Assembly: GCF_900115595.1 (NCBI RefSeq)
Contig: NZ_FOXA01000013.1
Location: 56,038 to 120,037 of the forward strand
Origin: Tranquillimonas alkanivorans
GTDB taxonomy: Bacteria; Pseudomonadota; Alphaproteobacteria; Rhodobacterales; Rhodobacteraceae
Reading direction: 5' to 3'
Length of the DNA stretch: 64,000 nt
Position 1 is the stretch's first letter. The number at the start of each line of letters is the position of its first letter. The position numbers were made by a program, and so were the translations under genes. The notes below the pieces were generated by a model that saw only the letters and a list, made by a program, of their open reading frames with translations, was not told the DNA's origin and did not search any database. Shown here piece after piece: positions 8,474 through 17,252 of this stretch.

Positions 8474-9277
8474 TCAGGCCTTTAGGCGATAGCCCTTGCG
8501 GAACCAGTACCAGCAGAGCGCCAGCACGAGCCCGGTGGAAAACAGGCACACCAGGAGCCCCAGCCAGGGCGAGCTGTCGGAATGGCCGATCAGGCCGTAC
8601 CGCACCCCGTCGATGAGATAGAAGACCGGGTTGAGGTGCGTAAGCCAGTACATCGCCGGCGGCAGCGTCTCGATCGAGTAGAACGTGCCCGAGAGGAAAC
8701 TGAGCGGCGTGATGATGAAGTTGGTGATCGCCGCCATCTGGTCGAACTTGCTGGAAAAGATTGCCGCGACGACACCCAGTCCGCCCAGGAACGCCGAGCC
8801 GAGGATGACGAAGGTCAGCGCCCAGAACGGATGCGGCAGGCCCACGCCGACCGTCACCGCGACCAGCACCCAGATGGCGCAGGCCACGAACAGGCCGCGG
8901 CCCACGGCGCCGGCCATGTACCCGATCACAAGTTCCAGCGGCGACAGCGGCGGCATCAGCGTGTCGACGATGTTGCCCTGCACCTTCGAGATCATGATCG
9001 ACGACGACGTGTTGGCGAAAGCGTTCTGGATCACCGTCATCATCAGGATGCCCGGCGCCAGGAACACCACGAACGGCACGCCCATGACTTCGCCCCGGGT
9101 CGGGCCGATGGCCAGCGCAAACACCGTCAGGAACAGTCCCGCCGTGATAAGCGGCGCCAGCAGCGTCTGCGTCCAAACCGCGAGAAAGCGCTTCACCTCG
9201 CGCTCGGCCAGGGTGTAAAGCCCCATCGCGTTCCAGCGCCCGAAGCGCCGTTCACCCATTTCCGCCGTATCTGCCAT
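8474..9277 (-). CDS. ABC-2 type transporter permease
   Basis: 267 residues with six predicted membrane segments in the ABC-2 (NodJ/YadH-like) fold. Visible features are the N-terminal amphipathic block TLAEREVKRFLAVW, the long loop with DTLMPPLSPLELVIGYM, and the conserved FLSGTFYSIETLPPAMYWLTH before the last helices. Such permeases export drugs or polysaccharides with a separate ATPase; no ATPase gene is adjacent, so the partner and substrate are unknown. It is divergent from gcrA. Confidence 0.85.
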   Translation of the reverse strand: MADTAEMGERRFGRWNAMGLYTLAEREVKRFLAVWTQTLLAPLITAGLFLTVFALAIGPTRGEVMGVPFVVFLAPGILMMTVIQNAFANTSSSIMISKVQGNIVDTLMPPLSPLELVIGYMAGAVGRGLFVACAIWVLVAVTVGVGLPHPFWALTFVILGSAFLGGLGVVAAIFSSKFDQMAAITNFIITPLSFLSGTFYSIETLPPAMYWLTHLNPVFYLIDGVRYGLIGHSDSSPWLGLLVCLFSTGLVLALCWYWFRKGYRLKA

Positions 9278-9306
9278 GCCTTACCTCTTCGCGACTCGGG
9301 CGGTCC

Positions 9307-9334
9307 TTGTAACCGCGTCAGGCGTGACTAGAAT
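9307..9334 (+). promoter_or_regulatory. Predicted gcrA promoter with an upstream GANTC site
   Basis: TTGTAA (9307-9312) and TAGAAT (9329-9334) are spaced by 16 bases, about 70 bases before the gcrA ATG. GACTC, a CcrM-type GANTC methylation site, lies at 9293-9297, ten bases upstream of the -35 element. Confidence 0.45.
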
Positions 9335-9405
9335 AGGGGCTCGCAGGAATTCTCAAGCCGGGAGCGTCCGACGGGGCCCCGGCTTCATAACGTCAAGGAA
9401 AGCCG

Positions 9406-9990
9406 ATGTCCTGGACCGACGAGCGCGTTGAGCTTCTGAAACGGATGTGGAACGAGGGACAGTCCGCCAGCCAGATCGCCAAGGAACTGGGCGGTGTGAC
9501 GCGGAACGCGGTGATCGGAAAGGTTCATCGCCTGGGTCTGTCGAACCGCGTCGGGGCCGCGCCCTCGAAGGCCGCCAAACCCGAGGCCGCCCCCGCGGCC
9601 GAACCGGAACCCGCACCCGCGCCGGTCCAGGAGACGAAAGTGGAGACCCCCGAAGTGGCATCCGAAAAGCCCGAGGCGCGCGCCGCCGCGCCCGCGCCGA
9701 CCCCGGCGCGAAAACCCATCATCCCGGCGGGCCAGCCCCTGCCGCCGCAGCCGTCCGCGAACGAGATCAGCCCCGAGGCGCTGGCCTCGGTGCGCGAGGT
9801 CGAGAAGAGCGCGCGCAAGATCGGACTGATGGAACTGACCGAACGGACCTGCAAATGGCCTGTCGGCGACCCGGCAACCGAGGATTTCTGGTTCTGCGGC
9901 CTCGCCGTGCAGCCGGGCAAGCCGTATTGCGAAGCGCATGTCGGCGTCGCCTTCCAGCCCATGAGCTCGCGCCGCGACCGCCGGCGCTGA
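9406..9990 (+). CDS. gcrA: Cell cycle regulator GcrA
   Basis: 194 residues. GcrA binds sigma70 RNA polymerase and activates promoters carrying methylated GANTC sites, coupling transcription to replication in alphaproteobacteria. The N-terminal helix-turn-helix SASQIAKELG and TRNAVIGKVHRLGLS (residues about 21-46) is diagnostic. A Pro/Ala/Glu-rich linker (about 50-120) follows, then a C-terminal sigma-interacting domain with CKWPVGDP, FWFCGL and YCEAH. The start MSWTDERVELL is the family's usual one. Confidence 0.95.
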   Translation: MSWTDERVELLKRMWNEGQSASQIAKELGGVTRNAVIGKVHRLGLSNRVGAAPSKAAKPEAAPAAEPEPAPAPVQETKVETPEVASEKPEARAAAPAPTPARKPIIPAGQPLPPQPSANEISPEALASVREVEKSARKIGLMELTERTCKWPVGDPATEDFWFCGLAVQPGKPYCEAHVGVAFQPMSSRRDRRR

Positions 9991-10057
9991 CGCCGACTTT
10001 CATCGCGTTTCTTTCACCGGCGGTCGCCCTGCGTGGCCGCCGGTTTCCGCATGCGCG

Positions 10058-10315
10058 TCACCACAACTCGCCGCCATGCGGGCTCCGGTTCATGGGGCGG
10101 ATGGGGTAGCGGCGCAGGATTGCGGTGTCGACATCCCTGCGGCTCAGCCCGATATCGCGCAGGCGGTGATCGGGCATGTCGCGCAGGTGGCAGGAGTCGC
10201 GGTAGGCGCGGTTGCGTGCGATGAGCCAGTGCAGGACGCATCGAAGGATGGCGCCGACCCCTCCTGGCCGGCGCGGGCGGGAGGCTGTCGTCGCGGGGCG
10301 GGCATGAACAGGCAT
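10058..10315 (-). CDS. DUF1127 domain protein
   Basis: 85 residues, small and Arg-rich. The DUF1127 core is [21 protein letters not shown] at about residues 43-63, where L-x-x-M-x-D-x-x-L-x-D-I-G-L is the family signature. DUF1127 proteins in alphaproteobacteria are linked to RNA turnover and phosphate or carbon metabolism, but the role here is unknown. The N-terminal 25 residues are not conserved and a shorter start is possible. The gene is divergent from rimO; the 235-base gap between them contains no other recognisable feature. Confidence 0.75.
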   Translation of the reverse strand: MPVHARPATTASRPRRPGGVGAILRCVLHWLIARNRAYRDSCHLRDMPDHRLRDIGLSRRDVDTAILRRYPIRPMNRSPHGGELW

Positions 10316-10550
10316 GGCTAGGATCCTCGGCTCGACGTTGGGGGTGCCCGAATGTCGCCCACGGCCGTCAATGTACCGTCAGGATCGCTGCAAGGGCGGC
10401 ACCGCCGAACGTCAAGGCATCGTCAAAAGTGCATGGACCGGCCCTGCGCAGCGCAGCGCCGCTCATGCAGCCGCCCGGCCGCTGACGCCTTCGTGCGTGC
10501 GCGCGCGTGCCCCCTTCCGCAGGGGCGCGGCATCGCCTACATGGCGGCGC

Positions 10551-11912
10551 ATGTCCATGAACCCGCCAGACCTCCGCCCCGACCTTTCCCGCGCGCGCAT
10601 CACCGAGACGCGCCGCGACGGCCAGCCGACAATCGGCATGGTCTCCCTCGGCTGCCCAAAGGCGCTGGTGGACAGTGAACGCATCCTCACGCGGCTCAGG
10701 GCCGAAGGTTACGGCATCTCGCCCGATTACACCGGCGCGGACGCGGTGATCGTGAATACCTGCGGGTTCCTCGACTCGGCCAAGGCCGAAAGCCTCGACG
10801 CCATCGGAGAGGCGCTGGCCGAGAACGGACGCGTTATCGTCACCGGCTGCCTGGGGGCGGAGCCCGAGTACATCACCGGCACGCATCCCAAGGTGCTGGC
10901 CGTGACCGGGCCGCACCAATACGAACAGGTGCTCGACGCCGTGCATTCGGCCGTGCCGCCCGCGCCGGACCCGTTCGTGGACCTGCTGCCGGCCTCGGGT
11001 GTCTCGCTGACGCCGCGACATTTCAGCTACCTCAAGATCTCCGAGGGCTGTAATCACAAGTGCCGCTTCTGCATCATTCCCGACATGCGCGGGAAGCTTG
11101 CGTCCCGGCCGCAGAAGGCGGTGGTGCGCGAGGCCGAGAAGCTGGTCGAGGCCGGGGTGAAGGAGCTTCTGGTGATCAGCCAGGATACCAGCGCCTACGG
11201 CACCGACTGGCCGCGGGGCGAGCGTGCCCAGTTCCCGATCCTCGACCTCGCGAAGGAACTGGGCCAGCTTGGCGCATGGGTGCGGATGCACTACGTCTAT
11301 CCCTATCCGCATGTCCGCGAATTGATCCCGCTGATGGCCGAGGGACTGGTCCTGCCCTACCTCGACATCCCGTTCCAGCACGCCCACCCCGACACGCTCA
11401 AGCGCATGGCGCGGCCGGTCGCCGGGTCGAGGACGCTGGACGAGATCGCCGCCTGGCGCGCGGTCTGCCCGGACCTGACGCTGCGCTCGACCTTCATCGT
11501 CGGCTATCCCGGCGAAACCGCGGCCGAGTTCCAGACGCTGCTCGACTGGCTGGACGAAGCGCAACTCGACCGCGTGGGCTGCTTCAAGTACGAGAACGTC
11601 GCCGGCGCCCGCTCGAACGCACTGCCCGGCCACGTGCCCGAAGAGGTCAAGCAGGACCGGTGGGAGCGGTTCATGGAGAAGGCGCAGGCGATCTCGGAAG
11701 CGAAGCTCGCCGCCAAGGTCGGCCAGCGGATTGAGGTCATCGTCGACGAGGTCGAGGACGACGCCGCCACCTGCCGCACCAAGGCCGACGCCCCCGAGAT
11801 CGACGGATGCCTGTTCATCGACGAAGGGCACGAGGACCTGAAGCCGGGCGACATCGTGACGGTCGAGGTGGACGAGGCCGGGGAATACGACCTCTGGGGC
11901 CGCCGCGTCTGA
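10551..11912 (+). CDS. rimO: Ribosomal protein S12 methylthiotransferase RimO
   Basis: 453 residues. RimO is a radical-SAM enzyme that methylthiolates an aspartate of ribosomal protein S12. The order is an N-terminal MTTase domain ([13 protein letters not shown], with cysteines at VNTCGF and TGCLGA), the radical-SAM motif CNHKCRFC near residues 167-174, then a C-terminal TRAM domain with [10 protein letters not shown]. The ATG giving MSMNPPDLR is preferred over upstream in-frame codons, which lack conserved sequence; MNPPD two codons in is also possible. Confidence 0.95.
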   Translation: MSMNPPDLRPDLSRARITETRRDGQPTIGMVSLGCPKALVDSERILTRLRAEGYGISPDYTGADAVIVNTCGFLDSAKAESLDAIGEALAENGRVIVTGCLGAEPEYITGTHPKVLAVTGPHQYEQVLDAVHSAVPPAPDPFVDLLPASGVSLTPRHFSYLKISEGCNHKCRFCIIPDMRGKLASRPQKAVVREAEKLVEAGVKELLVISQDTSAYGTDWPRGERAQFPILDLAKELGQLGAWVRMHYVYPYPHVRELIPLMAEGLVLPYLDIPFQHAHPDTLKRMARPVAGSRTLDEIAAWRAVCPDLTLRSTFIVGYPGETAAEFQTLLDWLDEAQLDRVGCFKYENVAGARSNALPGHVPEEVKQDRWERFMEKAQAISEAKLAAKVGQRIEVIVDEVEDDAATCRTKADAPEIDGCLFIDEGHEDLKPGDIVTVEVDEAGEYDLWGRRV

Positions 11913-11949
11913 TCTGGCCGGGCGGCGCCAGTGGCGCTACCTTCGCAGC

Positions 11950-12264
11950 ATGACCCAAGCCATCGACATGCACGTCGCCTGCCCCGACCGTGACACCGCG
12001 CTTGCCATCGCGCGCGCGGCGGTCGAACGGAAGCTCGCCGCCTGCGCCAATATCTGGGGCCCGCTCACCAGCGTGTTCTGCTGGGAGGGCGCGGTCGAAG
12101 AAGACACCGAGCAGATGCTGAGCCTGAAAAGCGTCGAAACCCGCGCCACCGCGCTTTGCGATCTGATCGGCGAGTTGCACCCGTATGACCTGCCCGCCAT
12201 CACCTGGCAGCGGGTCGAGGCCGAGCCGGGCACTCTAAGCTGGCTCGAGCAGGAGACCGGCTAG
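11950..12264 (+). CDS. cutA: Divalent-cation tolerance protein CutA
   Basis: 104 residues, the usual CutA1 length, a trimeric ferredoxin-fold protein. It shows the family pattern: an N-terminal beta strand with CPDRDTALAIARAAVERKLAAC, then VFCWEGAVEEDTEQMLSLKS, then ELHPYDLPAITWQRVE. CutA binds divalent metals, but its exact job is unsettled. Its stop overlaps the stop of the convergent DUF3429 gene by 4 bases. Confidence 0.93.
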   Translation: MTQAIDMHVACPDRDTALAIARAAVERKLAACANIWGPLTSVFCWEGAVEEDTEQMLSLKSVETRATALCDLIGELHPYDLPAITWQRVEAEPGTLSWLEQETG

Positions 12265-12737
12265 GCCACCATTCCGGCGATGGCCGCAGCCAGCGCGGCG
12301 ACGGCGATGGACATCTGCGGGCGCCGCAGCCGCACGAAGTAAATCGGCGCCTCGCCCCGGCGCGCCGCGGGCGGGTCGGCCAGCAGCAGGAACACGTAAC
12401 CCGCCAATTGCAGCGTAAGCGCCCAGAGCGGCGGCAGAAGCAGCGACACAAGTCCCGCGCCGAACAGCCAGAAGGTGGCGACGAATTGCGCAGGCTGCGG
12501 CCCGCCTTCGGTCCGGAAGCTCAGCCCCCGACGGACGCCGGACAGGAACAGAAGGATCGCCGCGCCCCAAGCCATGGTCAGCCACAGCGCCAGGTCGGCC
12601 CACCGCTCCGGCGCGATCCAGATCGCCACCGCGCCCAGCGCCAGAGGCACCATCGCGCCATAGCCCAGGATCAGACCGTCGCGCGGGATCTCGGGCCGTT
12701 CCTCGATCGTCAGGGTCCGCGCCGACGGGTCAGCCAT
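12261..12737 (-). CDS. DUF3429 membrane protein
   Basis: 158 residues with about five hydrophobic segments. It resembles DUF3429 proteins, with the block LFLSGVRRGLSF between membrane segments and a preceding GYGAMVPLALG. Function unknown; predicted inner membrane. Its ATG lies inside the end of the upstream secreted-protein gene (8-base overlap), so the two are likely co-translated. Confidence 0.7.
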   Translation of the reverse strand: MADPSARTLTIEERPEIPRDGLILGYGAMVPLALGAVAIWIAPERWADLALWLTMAWGAAILLFLSGVRRGLSFRTEGGPQPAQFVATFWLFGAGLVSLLLPPLWALTLQLAGYVFLLLADPPAARRGEAPIYFVRLRRPQMSIAVAALAAAIAGMVA

Positions 12738-13137
12738 CCAGCGCCGTCGCCAAGTCCGCGAGCGCGGGCAGGTCGCGCAGTTCCTCGGCATCGAACGGGA
12801 CGGATGCGCGGGCCGTCTCGGCCGCGCCGGCGATCTTCACCGCCTGGAACGGCACGGCGATGCGCGTACCGTCCGGCATCTCGACCAGCGCCGCCACGAT
12901 GCGACCGCCGGGCAGCATGACCAGGTTCTCGACCGTGCCCAGCGCCTTGCCCGAGGGACCGGCGAGCTCGCTTCCGATCAAGCCGGCCACCAGCACTCGA
13001 TCCGCCGCCGTCCCGGCCAGTGTCTCGGCCGCCGCGCCCAGTTCTTCAGGTGTCTCGAGCGTGTCGGGCAGGTCAGGCAAGTCCAGGGCCACCGTCAGGG
13101 CGGGCAGGACGAGCGCGGGCAGGACGAAGCGGAGCAT
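12730..13137 (-). CDS. Secreted PRC-barrel-like protein
   Basis: 135 residues. The N-terminus MLRFVLPALVLPALTVALD looks like a signal peptide. The middle segment (VAGLIGSELAGPSGKALGTVENLVMLPGGRIVAALVE, read here as separate strands) has the spacing of a PRC-barrel: a G-x-x-LG(T/E)V element followed by I-x-x-x-LVE. PRC-barrel proteins are small beta barrels of varied role; no specific function can be assigned. Overlaps the downstream DUF3429 gene by 8 bases. Confidence 0.6.
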   Translation of the reverse strand: MLRFVLPALVLPALTVALDLPDLPDTLETPEELGAAAETLAGTAADRVLVAGLIGSELAGPSGKALGTVENLVMLPGGRIVAALVEMPDGTRIAVPFQAVKIAGAAETARASVPFDAEELRDLPALADLATALDG

Positions 13138-13193
13138 GCGAGCCTCCTTGGGTCACGGGGCTGCAACCCACCCGAATGCGCGGCGGTTCCTGT

Positions 13194-13478
13194 TCAGGGA
13201 TGCGGCACCTCGAACAACTGCCATGCGCCCCACCGTCCCACCGGCCGCGCGTTGACGTCCATCACGAAGATGCCGATGCCGTCATAGTCTGCCGGACAGG
13301 CGACGAGGTCGGCCTCAGGCCGCGCGTACGCATCGAGCGCCGCCCTCTCCGTCACCCACCGGCACTGGTCAACCGGCTCTCGGTACGGCTCGCCGACCGC
13401 AAGCGGCGAAGGCGCTTCGGCCGCCGCACAGGCGGCCAGCGCCAGGATGGACGCCAAGTAAACATGCGGACGCTTCAT
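13194..13478 (-). CDS. Small predicted lipoprotein
   Basis: 94 residues. The signal sequence MKRPHVYLASILALAACAAA ends in a lipobox (LAAC), so the mature protein should be anchored by an N-terminal cysteine. The mature part has conserved-looking cysteines (DQCRW and LVACPADYDG) and the C-terminal GRWGAWQLFEVPHP. I do not recognise a family. GGGGGG lies about 8 bases before the selected ATG. The 56-base gap to the next gene upstream on the same strand leaves an operon possible. Confidence 0.6.
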   Translation of the reverse strand: MKRPHVYLASILALAACAAAEAPSPLAVGEPYREPVDQCRWVTERAALDAYARPEADLVACPADYDGIGIFVMDVNARPVGRWGAWQLFEVPHP

Positions 13479-13552
13479 CGCGCCCCCCTTCCAGCAGGCT
13501 CTCGCGGGCACTTTAGCCCCGCCGAGCAGACACGTCTGCCATTTCCCGCGCC

Positions 13553-13798
13553 TCAGGCCAGCTCCGCGAACAGCTCGCGGTTGCGACAGAAGGCGGGCGC
13601 GGCCTCCGCGGTCTCGTGCTCGGCCTGCCAGTGGGCGCAGGCACCCGGGCAGCGGCAGCCGGTGCAGCGCAGCACGGCGGCGCGATAAATCTCGGCACCG
13701 CGCGGACGCTCGACCATCGCGCTCAGGTCGGCGTCACAGCGCTCGGCCATTCCGTGCATCAGCGACACGTGGCGGTCGATCTTCTCGAACAGGCTCAT
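13553..13798 (-). CDS. DUF6455 family protein (paralogue 1)
   Basis: 81 residues. Cysteines are clustered in RCTGCRCPGACAHW and FCRN near the C-terminus, matching DUF6455, which carries RCxxCxxxxxCxxW and a late FC(P/R)N. The pattern suggests metal binding, but no function is established that I know of. Its ATG overlaps the stop of the neighbouring paralogue by 4 bases, so the pair is a tandem duplication transcribed together. Confidence 0.7.
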   Translation of the reverse strand: MSLFEKIDRHVSLMHGMAERCDADLSAMVERPRGAEIYRAAVLRCTGCRCPGACAHWQAEHETAEAAPAFCRNRELFAELA

Positions 13799-14091
13799 CT
13801 TTCTTCTCCGTGATCTCTCGGGGCATCCGCGACCACTTCGGCGCGGCGGGCCTCGAACCAGGGTTTGTTGCGGCAGAAGCCGGGCGCTGGCACGGTCCGC
13901 CCCGCATGGTCGTCCAGCCATTTCGGGCAGGCATCGGCGTCACGACAGGCGACACAGCTGAACACGAGATCCGAAAGATCGTCAGGCGTAATCCGACCGC
14001 GTTGCAGCGCCTCACCCAAGTCGACGCCGGCCGTGTCGGCCATGCGGTTCACGAGCATCGCGTGGCGGTCGTAGCGTGACATACCGAGCAT
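13795..14091 (-). CDS. DUF6455 family protein (paralogue 2)
   Basis: 98 residues. The same cysteine plan as the downstream gene is seen: FSCVACRDADACPKWLDD, then APGFCRNKPWF. It starts MLGMSRYDRHAMLVNRMADTAG; an ATG three codons in (MSRYDRH) is equally likely. The shared opening (R-H-x-x-L-x-x-x-M-A) and the shared cysteine block show the two genes arose by duplication. Predicted cytoplasmic. Confidence 0.7.
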   Translation of the reverse strand: MLGMSRYDRHAMLVNRMADTAGVDLGEALQRGRITPDDLSDLVFSCVACRDADACPKWLDDHAGRTVPAPGFCRNKPWFEARRAEVVADAPRDHGEER

Positions 14092-14171
14092 GACGGCTCC
14101 TCCTCGTCTCTGCCGTTACGGTCAGAGTGAGGCAGAGGCGCCGGGCCGGACATGATCTGAATCAAGCGTGC

Positions 14172-15161
14172 TCAGCCGAAGCCGATCTGCCCCTCTCCCA
14201 GCGCGGCGGTGGGACGAACGGGGCCGCACGTGACGGCCGACCTGAACAGCCGAAGCTGCGGGAACACGGTGAAGAGGTCCGAGCGTTCGGCGTCGGTCAA
14301 CGCCTCGACCCGCAGCGAATCGAGATGGAGGCTCTCACAAAGCAGGCCGCCGACCTCGAGGATCTCGTGCTGCTCGAAGACGAGACCCACGTAGCTGACA
14401 TGCGGTGCGGCGGTGTCTCGCGTCACGCCCTCGGCCCCGGTCAAGGCCCGGGCCGGCACCAGGATTTCCTCCATGCCGAAGAACAACTCGGCCCGCCAGC
14501 CGGTCACCAGCACCCGGTGATGCGGGGCAAGCACCACCTCGCGCGCGGGCGCGCCGGCGCCCAGTGCCCCGGGCGCGATGCGCACCGGGCGCAGATACTC
14601 GGTCTCGGGTCCGAAGGCGACGGTCTGTCGGCCGATCCAGCGCACCGGCTGAAGCCCCCGGTCCAGTGTCCAGACCGGGTCGCCCGGGCGCAGATCCTCA
14701 ATTCTCTGCCGCCCGAGCCGACCGGTCACGCGCGTCCCGGCGGCGAAGCAGGCGGCACCGCCCGGCGGCTCGGCCTCGTCAAGATCGCGCCGTCGCTCGC
14801 GGCGGTCCGGCTCCTGCGCATAGACGCGCCGGCTTTCGCCTTCGGCAAGACCGTCGAGTTCCACGACGATGCGCGTCCCCTCCCCGTTCTCCAGCAGAAC
14901 GTGCGTGGTCCCAACGCCCAGCCCTTCGGGCAGGTCGGTCCTGGGAGCGAGATCGCGGGCGAGCATCGCGCCGTTGGTGGCGCGCAGACGATAGAGCGGG
15001 TGACCCGCGGCGCTGTCTGCCGGGTCAAGCCGGAAGGTCTGGGTGCGGGCACCCAGCGGCTTGACCCCGCGCAGCGTGAGGATCGCGCGCGGCGGCTGTG
15101 TCCCGTTCAGACGCGCATCCGCATACGTCCCGATGCGGTCGCCGCGAATCTCGATCTCCAT
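14172..15161 (-). CDS. Hint-domain protein
   Basis: 329 residues. After about 135 residues of beta-rich N-terminal sequence comes a Hedgehog/intein (Hint) domain: CFAAGTRVTGRLGRQRIEDL, then GDPVWTLDRGLQPVRWIG and the later block APHHRVLVTGW. The Cys at the start of the domain and the His pair fit the self-processing site of the family. Such stand-alone Hint proteins are common in Rhodobacterales, usually without a known target. No signal peptide is evident. No operon partner; 190 bases separate it from the M48 gene. Confidence 0.8.
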   Translation of the reverse strand: MEIEIRGDRIGTYADARLNGTQPPRAILTLRGVKPLGARTQTFRLDPADSAAGHPLYRLRATNGAMLARDLAPRTDLPEGLGVGTTHVLLENGEGTRIVVELDGLAEGESRRVYAQEPDRRERRRDLDEAEPPGGAACFAAGTRVTGRLGRQRIEDLRPGDPVWTLDRGLQPVRWIGRQTVAFGPETEYLRPVRIAPGALGAGAPAREVVLAPHHRVLVTGWRAELFFGMEEILVPARALTGAEGVTRDTAAPHVSYVGLVFEQHEILEVGGLLCESLHLDSLRVEALTDAERSDLFTVFPQLRLFRSAVTCGPVRPTAALGEGQIGFG

Positions 15162-15352
15162 CGCTCGCCCCTTCTGCGGCCGCGGAGGCAGGTGATGATC
15201 CTATGCTTCCGCTCAGGGCATGCTTGGCCCGAGCGCCCGGCGTTGACAACGACGTGGGGCGAAAGCCGGCCCGGCACGCGGGAAACCGCTGTCACTGCGG
15301 AAACAATCGCGCCCCGGCCGGCGATGTGTTGCGCCATGCGCGCCGCACGGCC

Positions 15353-16066
15353 TTAAAGCCGCGCCGCCGCCGCCCGCACCGTGGCGATGCGGTCCGCATT
15401 TGGCGGGTGCGTGCCCAGGAAGACGTTGCCCGGGTCGGGCGAGCGAGTAAAATACTCGGCCCCCCGGAGCGGATCGTATCCCGCATACGCCGCGATGGCC
15501 GTGCCAAGCCGATCGGCCTCGAGCTCGAAGCCCTTGGAGTACCGCCGCGCGCCGACCTCGGCCCCGAAGCTCTGCGCGTTCTCGACCGTGGCGACGTCGG
15601 CCCCGCCCAGCGTCGCCAGCGCACCGGCCAGCATGGCGCCGGTCAGCGCGGACTGACGCTGGCGGTCCAAATGTCCGGCAATATGGTGCGCGGCCTCATG
15701 CCCCAGCACGAAGGCGAGTTCGTCGGCATTACGCGCCTCGGCGATGAGCGACAGCGTGAAGCCGATGATCGGCCGCCCGGTCGGGCCGATGGTCTGGAAC
15801 GCATTGGGCGGCAGCCCCTGCCGGTCGTCCACGACCACGGCGAAGTCGCAGTTCACGCCGCGCGTTTCGGCCCGGCATATGTCTTCGGCCACCGGCTCGA
15901 CCCGCTGCACGACGTTCACGAAGTTCCGCGCCGCGACGTCCGGGTTCATCCGCGGCGCCGGCACGGCTGACGGGGCCGTCCGGGTCTCGGGGACAGGCAC
16001 CGGCGCAGTCGGAGCGACGGCGCAGCCCGAAAGCGCCAGAGCAAGGGTCAGGATCAGTGCGCGCAT
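15353..16066 (-). CDS. M48 family metalloprotease, lipoprotein
   Basis: 237 residues. The signal sequence MRALILTLALALSGCAV ends in a lipobox with Cys15, implying membrane anchoring on the periplasmic side. The zinc site HEAAHHIAGH (HExxH) is near residue 125, and the third ligand is in FELEADRLG about 60 residues later. Relatives (LoiP/BepA type) take part in envelope quality control. THPPNADRI near the C-terminus is also typical. Divergent from the DUF393 gene. Confidence 0.88.
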   Translation of the reverse strand: MRALILTLALALSGCAVAPTAPVPVPETRTAPSAVPAPRMNPDVAARNFVNVVQRVEPVAEDICRAETRGVNCDFAVVVDDRQGLPPNAFQTIGPTGRPIIGFTLSLIAEARNADELAFVLGHEAAHHIAGHLDRQRQSALTGAMLAGALATLGGADVATVENAQSFGAEVGARRYSKGFELEADRLGTAIAAYAGYDPLRGAEYFTRSPDPGNVFLGTHPPNADRIATVRAAAARL

Positions 16067-16176
16067 GTGTGTTTCTCCTGCTCGTCCTCAATGTCACCAT
16101 AGCGTCCCCGCCTGCGGCGACCAGCCGCAAGCGCCCGGGCCTGTCCGCCCGGCATGCCGCCGCTACGTCGCGGCGC

Positions 16177-16551
16177 ATGACGGAACGGCTCGACGTCATC
16201 TACAACGGGCGCTGCCCCATCTGCTCGGCCGAGATCACGGCCTATCGCCGGCACGCGCATGCGCGCGGCCTGCCCATCGGATTCACCGACTTGCACGAGA
16301 CGGACCTGACCCGCCACGGCCTGACGCGGGAGACGGCGGCGCGGCGGCTCTACGTGGTGCGCGACGGACAACTTCATGCCGGGCTCGACGCGTTCCTGCG
16401 GCTGTGGGAAGCGATGCCGCGGTACCGCTGGCTCGCCTGCGCAGTCGACCGCCGCGGCGTCCGTCCTTTCGCGGGCTGGCTCTACGAGCGGATCGCCGCC
16501 CCCGCACTCTTCGCCCTGCACAGGCGCAGGATGCGCCGTCATTCGCTGTAA
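16177..16551 (+). CDS. DUF393 (DCC-type thiol-disulfide oxidoreductase-like) protein
   Basis: 124 residues. It begins with a thioredoxin-like strand and the CxxC motif in VIYNGRCPICSAEI, with the later family motifs FTDL and RLYVV-x-DGQLHAGLDAFLRLW. DCC proteins are predicted redox proteins of unknown substrate. The ATG giving MTERLDVIYNG is preferred because conserved sequence starts at once. The stop lies 13 bases inside the end of the convergent gene. Confidence 0.85.
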   Translation: MTERLDVIYNGRCPICSAEITAYRRHAHARGLPIGFTDLHETDLTRHGLTRETAARRLYVVRDGQLHAGLDAFLRLWEAMPRYRWLACAVDRRGVRPFAGWLYERIAAPALFALHRRRMRRHSL

Positions 16552-17168
16552 CGCGCGACGCCGCGCCGCCGCTCCTCCAGCCAACGGGTGATGCGCCGCC
16601 GGTCGGCGCGGCTGCGGATCTGACTTGCGGTCAGGCTCTCGGCGACCAGCCGGTAGGGATCGCCCTCCTCGATGGCGAAGCTCCGGCGCGCTCCGCCAAG
16701 GCGGTTGTCCGCGGCCGTGGCAATGATGGCGGTCAACTCCAGCCGCACCACGTCCTCCCAGTGCACGCCCTCCTCGTCACCGATGGCACGCTCGACCAGC
16801 GTCTCGAAGCTGCCGATGTCGAGAATGTTGCCCGTCTCGAGCGGCCCTTGGTGCGTGGCGTCCGCCGGGCGCGACACCTCGCCCTCCAGCTCTGGATTTC
16901 GGTCGGTGATCGCCGCCGTCTCGAAGCCCTCACACGTCTCGACGCGGATCGTCACGTCCAGCAGATACACCGGCTCCATTCCAAGGTTCGAGATGAAGCA
17001 CCGCGCCCGCACACCCTCGCCCGCGCCGCAATTGATCAGGATCATCGGCCGCCGCTGCCGGCGGAACGAGATCAGCAGGAGTTGAAGGTAAGCGACCCAG
17101 ACGAACACGGTCACCACGCCCACGGCGACCTGCACGATCTCGTAGTTTTGCCTGATCCACTCCAGCAT
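16539..17168 (-). CDS. Membrane-anchored protein of unknown function
   Basis: 209 residues. One N-terminal membrane segment (about residues 9-32, IVQVAVGVVTVFVWVAYLQLLLIS) is followed by a cytoplasmic domain beginning RRQRRPMILINCGAGEGVRARCFISN. The C-terminus is highly basic (DRRRITRWLEERRRG). I do not recognise a named domain. The soluble part resembles a beta-sandwich in its alternating hydrophobic pattern, which is only an impression. It ends inside the convergent DUF393 gene. Confidence 0.65.
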   Translation of the reverse strand: MLEWIRQNYEIVQVAVGVVTVFVWVAYLQLLLISFRRQRRPMILINCGAGEGVRARCFISNLGMEPVYLLDVTIRVETCEGFETAAITDRNPELEGEVSRPADATHQGPLETGNILDIGSFETLVERAIGDEEGVHWEDVVRLELTAIIATAADNRLGGARRSFAIEEGDPYRLVAESLTASQIRSRADRRRITRWLEERRRGVARYSE

Positions 17169-17252
17169 CCGCCCTCCGCCCGCGGCAACGCCCTGCCCCG
17201 GTGCGGGTTCCTGCCGCTTGCGCCGGCGCGTGGCCGGCGTAGGGTGGATCGC

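Noticed and set aside
6087..8492. Very long plus-strand open frame over argF and argD
   Set aside because: Shadow of two unmistakable genes; no motif, no ribosome site.
10314..10550. Upstream extension of rimO by 79 codons
   Set aside because: The added sequence has no family similarity and crosses the divergent promoter region; the ATG at 10551 gives the normal length.
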